This document shows positions 63,032 through 64,000 of a DNA stretch of 64,000 nucleotides, in pieces. The notes beneath the pieces were generated by a model, which was not told where the DNA came from, ran no database searches, and saw only the letters and a list, made by a program, of their open reading frames with translations. The stretch covers positions 24,514,878 through 24,578,877 of the forward strand of contig NC_135174.1 in assembly GCF_041146795.1 (NCBI RefSeq), read 5' to 3'. Origin of the DNA: Maylandia zebra (Eukaryota; Chordata; Actinopteri; Cichliformes; Cichlidae). Positions within the stretch are counted from its first letter, which is position 1, and the number at the start of each line of letters is the position of its first letter. Both the position numbers and the translations under genes were made by a program.

Positions 63032-64000
63032 TCTTCTTTCTCAGTCTCTCTGCTCCGTCTTTCTTTTGTGCCGAACAGCAGTCATTTCACAGCCTGGCCG
63101 CCCCAGGGTTACCACCTCATCATAACCTGCAAAAAATAAAACAAACAAACCACACAGCACAAGTAAATGCATTTAGATTTGATAAAAACATACAACAGAT
63201 AAACTGTATTAGCTCATAACGTCACATTTATGAGCATTACCAGAAATTGCACTGCACCTTTTTAACAGTTAAATCCCAGCTGAGCACACCAAAATAATAT
63301 TAACATTCCCGTCAGTCTCCCCACAGAGTCTGAGCAGACCAGAAAAAAGTGCTGTTTTCAAAGCAATGGTGCACTAGGTACTCATTAAAGTTAGTTAGGT
63401 TGTGGTACACTGTTCCTTTCCTCTGTGAGCACACGCCCAGCCGACTGAGAGTAATACTACTTCTCCCAGCCAAATATGACCACTCCTTTGAAAACTCCAT
63501 CTCACTTACCTCATAAAAAGCTGACCAAAAGAACAAAGTAAACATTTCAGGATGAGTATTTTCACTGCTGTGTTGCCCTTGGGTGTCATATTCAAAACTG
63601 AAGTGTTGCACTGTTTATGCTATTATAATTACAAAAAACTTTCAGAAAAAAAGAAAAATTAGCTTGAAAAGGAAGCATAATGAGCTTCTTTCATCAATGC
63701 AGATATATATAGACCTTAATACAGACTTTGCATGTACATGCAAATTTACTGTAGGTCTTGGGAAATGTTCTTTTTGGCCACCTTGCGGGTATCAGTGCAT
63801 CCAAATCGCTGTATACAGTCTTCATACAGTCACACCCATATTTCTCTATAAATTAACATGAGGTATAGAGGAAAACTCAGTGGTGTTTTTCTAAGAAAGA
63901 AGCCTGTACAGTTCAAATAGACCGTATGTTGAAGGTTCATGGACAGAGTGAAAGGGGAGAGCCTTCTTACACCAATATGTAAGAAGGATGCCACAGGTAG
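63032..64000. other. mfsd13a upstream region
   Basis: The 5' UTR and probable promoter of mfsd13a must begin here. A 99-codon minus-strand ORF (63312-63611) has no recognisable domain. No clear TATA, CpG cluster or other gene start was seen, so the first exon may extend beyond the window. Confidence 0.4.

Noticed and set aside
63312-63611. 99-codon minus-strand ORF upstream of mfsd13a
   Set aside because: No recognisable domain and no splice connection to the mfsd13a start codon.
1-64000. CRISPR arrays, operons, prophage or tRNA genes
   Set aside because: No spaced direct repeats, bacterial gene layout or intact tRNA cloverleaf was seen; the only tRNA-like sequence is the degraded SINE head near 31.94 kb.

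Overview
The window looks like vertebrate nuclear DNA from a bony (teleost) fish. Genes are split into many short exons with GT-AG introns, the proteins resemble vertebrate orthologues, and the repeats are typically teleost: Tc1-like transposons, a Rex3-like LINE, a tRNA-derived SINE, a hAT-like MITE and long CA, TA and poly-G tracts. No prokaryotic, organellar or viral gene was seen. Species cannot be fixed from the sequence.

All recognised genes lie on the minus strand, so the locus reads right to left. (1) 62.9-55.9 kb: an mfsd13a (TMEM180)-like membrane protein, 8 coding exons, 509 aa, complete. (2) 53.86-53.75 kb: a U5 spliceosomal snRNA gene with its own PSE and a candidate DSE; it is not annotated by any ORF method. 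(3) 49.9-21.6 kb: arhgap27-type RhoGAP, 17 coding exons, 984 aa (SH3, three WW, PH, RhoGAP), with a second coding first exon at 40.1 kb predicting a 756-aa form without SH3. (4) 19.7-11.7 kb: vps25, an ESCRT-II subunit, 6 exons, 174 aa, complete. (5) 9.75-9.13 kb: first coding exon of a WNK kinase, assigned to wnk4 because vps25-wnk4 are adjacent and co-oriented in human 17q21; the rest lies off the left edge behind an intron of at least 9.1 kb.

All exon joins were built by hand. Every junction keeps frame and the summed CDS lengths (1530, 2955 and 525 nt) are multiples of three ending in a stop, which strongly supports the models.

Non-genic layout: 1-9.1 kb is probably wnk4 intron 1 with a Rex3-like fragment, a promoter-like island near 1.5 kb and one unexplained protein-like stretch. 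9.75-11 kb is the wnk4 promoter and vps25 3' end. Large arhgap27 introns carry nested transposons (25.0-25.8 kb), a Tc1 remnant (27.6-28.1 kb), LINE and SINE pieces (31.4-32.2 kb) and a palindromic AT element (37.9-38.2 kb). 48.06-48.45 kb is a TA tract built of inverted units. 50.2-51.6 kb is a decayed Tc1 copy.

The genes do not form one pathway: vps25 serves endosomal sorting, arhgap27 Rho-GTPase control and probably endocytosis, wnk4 ion-transport signalling, U5 splicing. No wholly new system is evident. The best discoveries are the U5 gene with its promoter, the alternative arhgap27 first exon, and the structured repeats.
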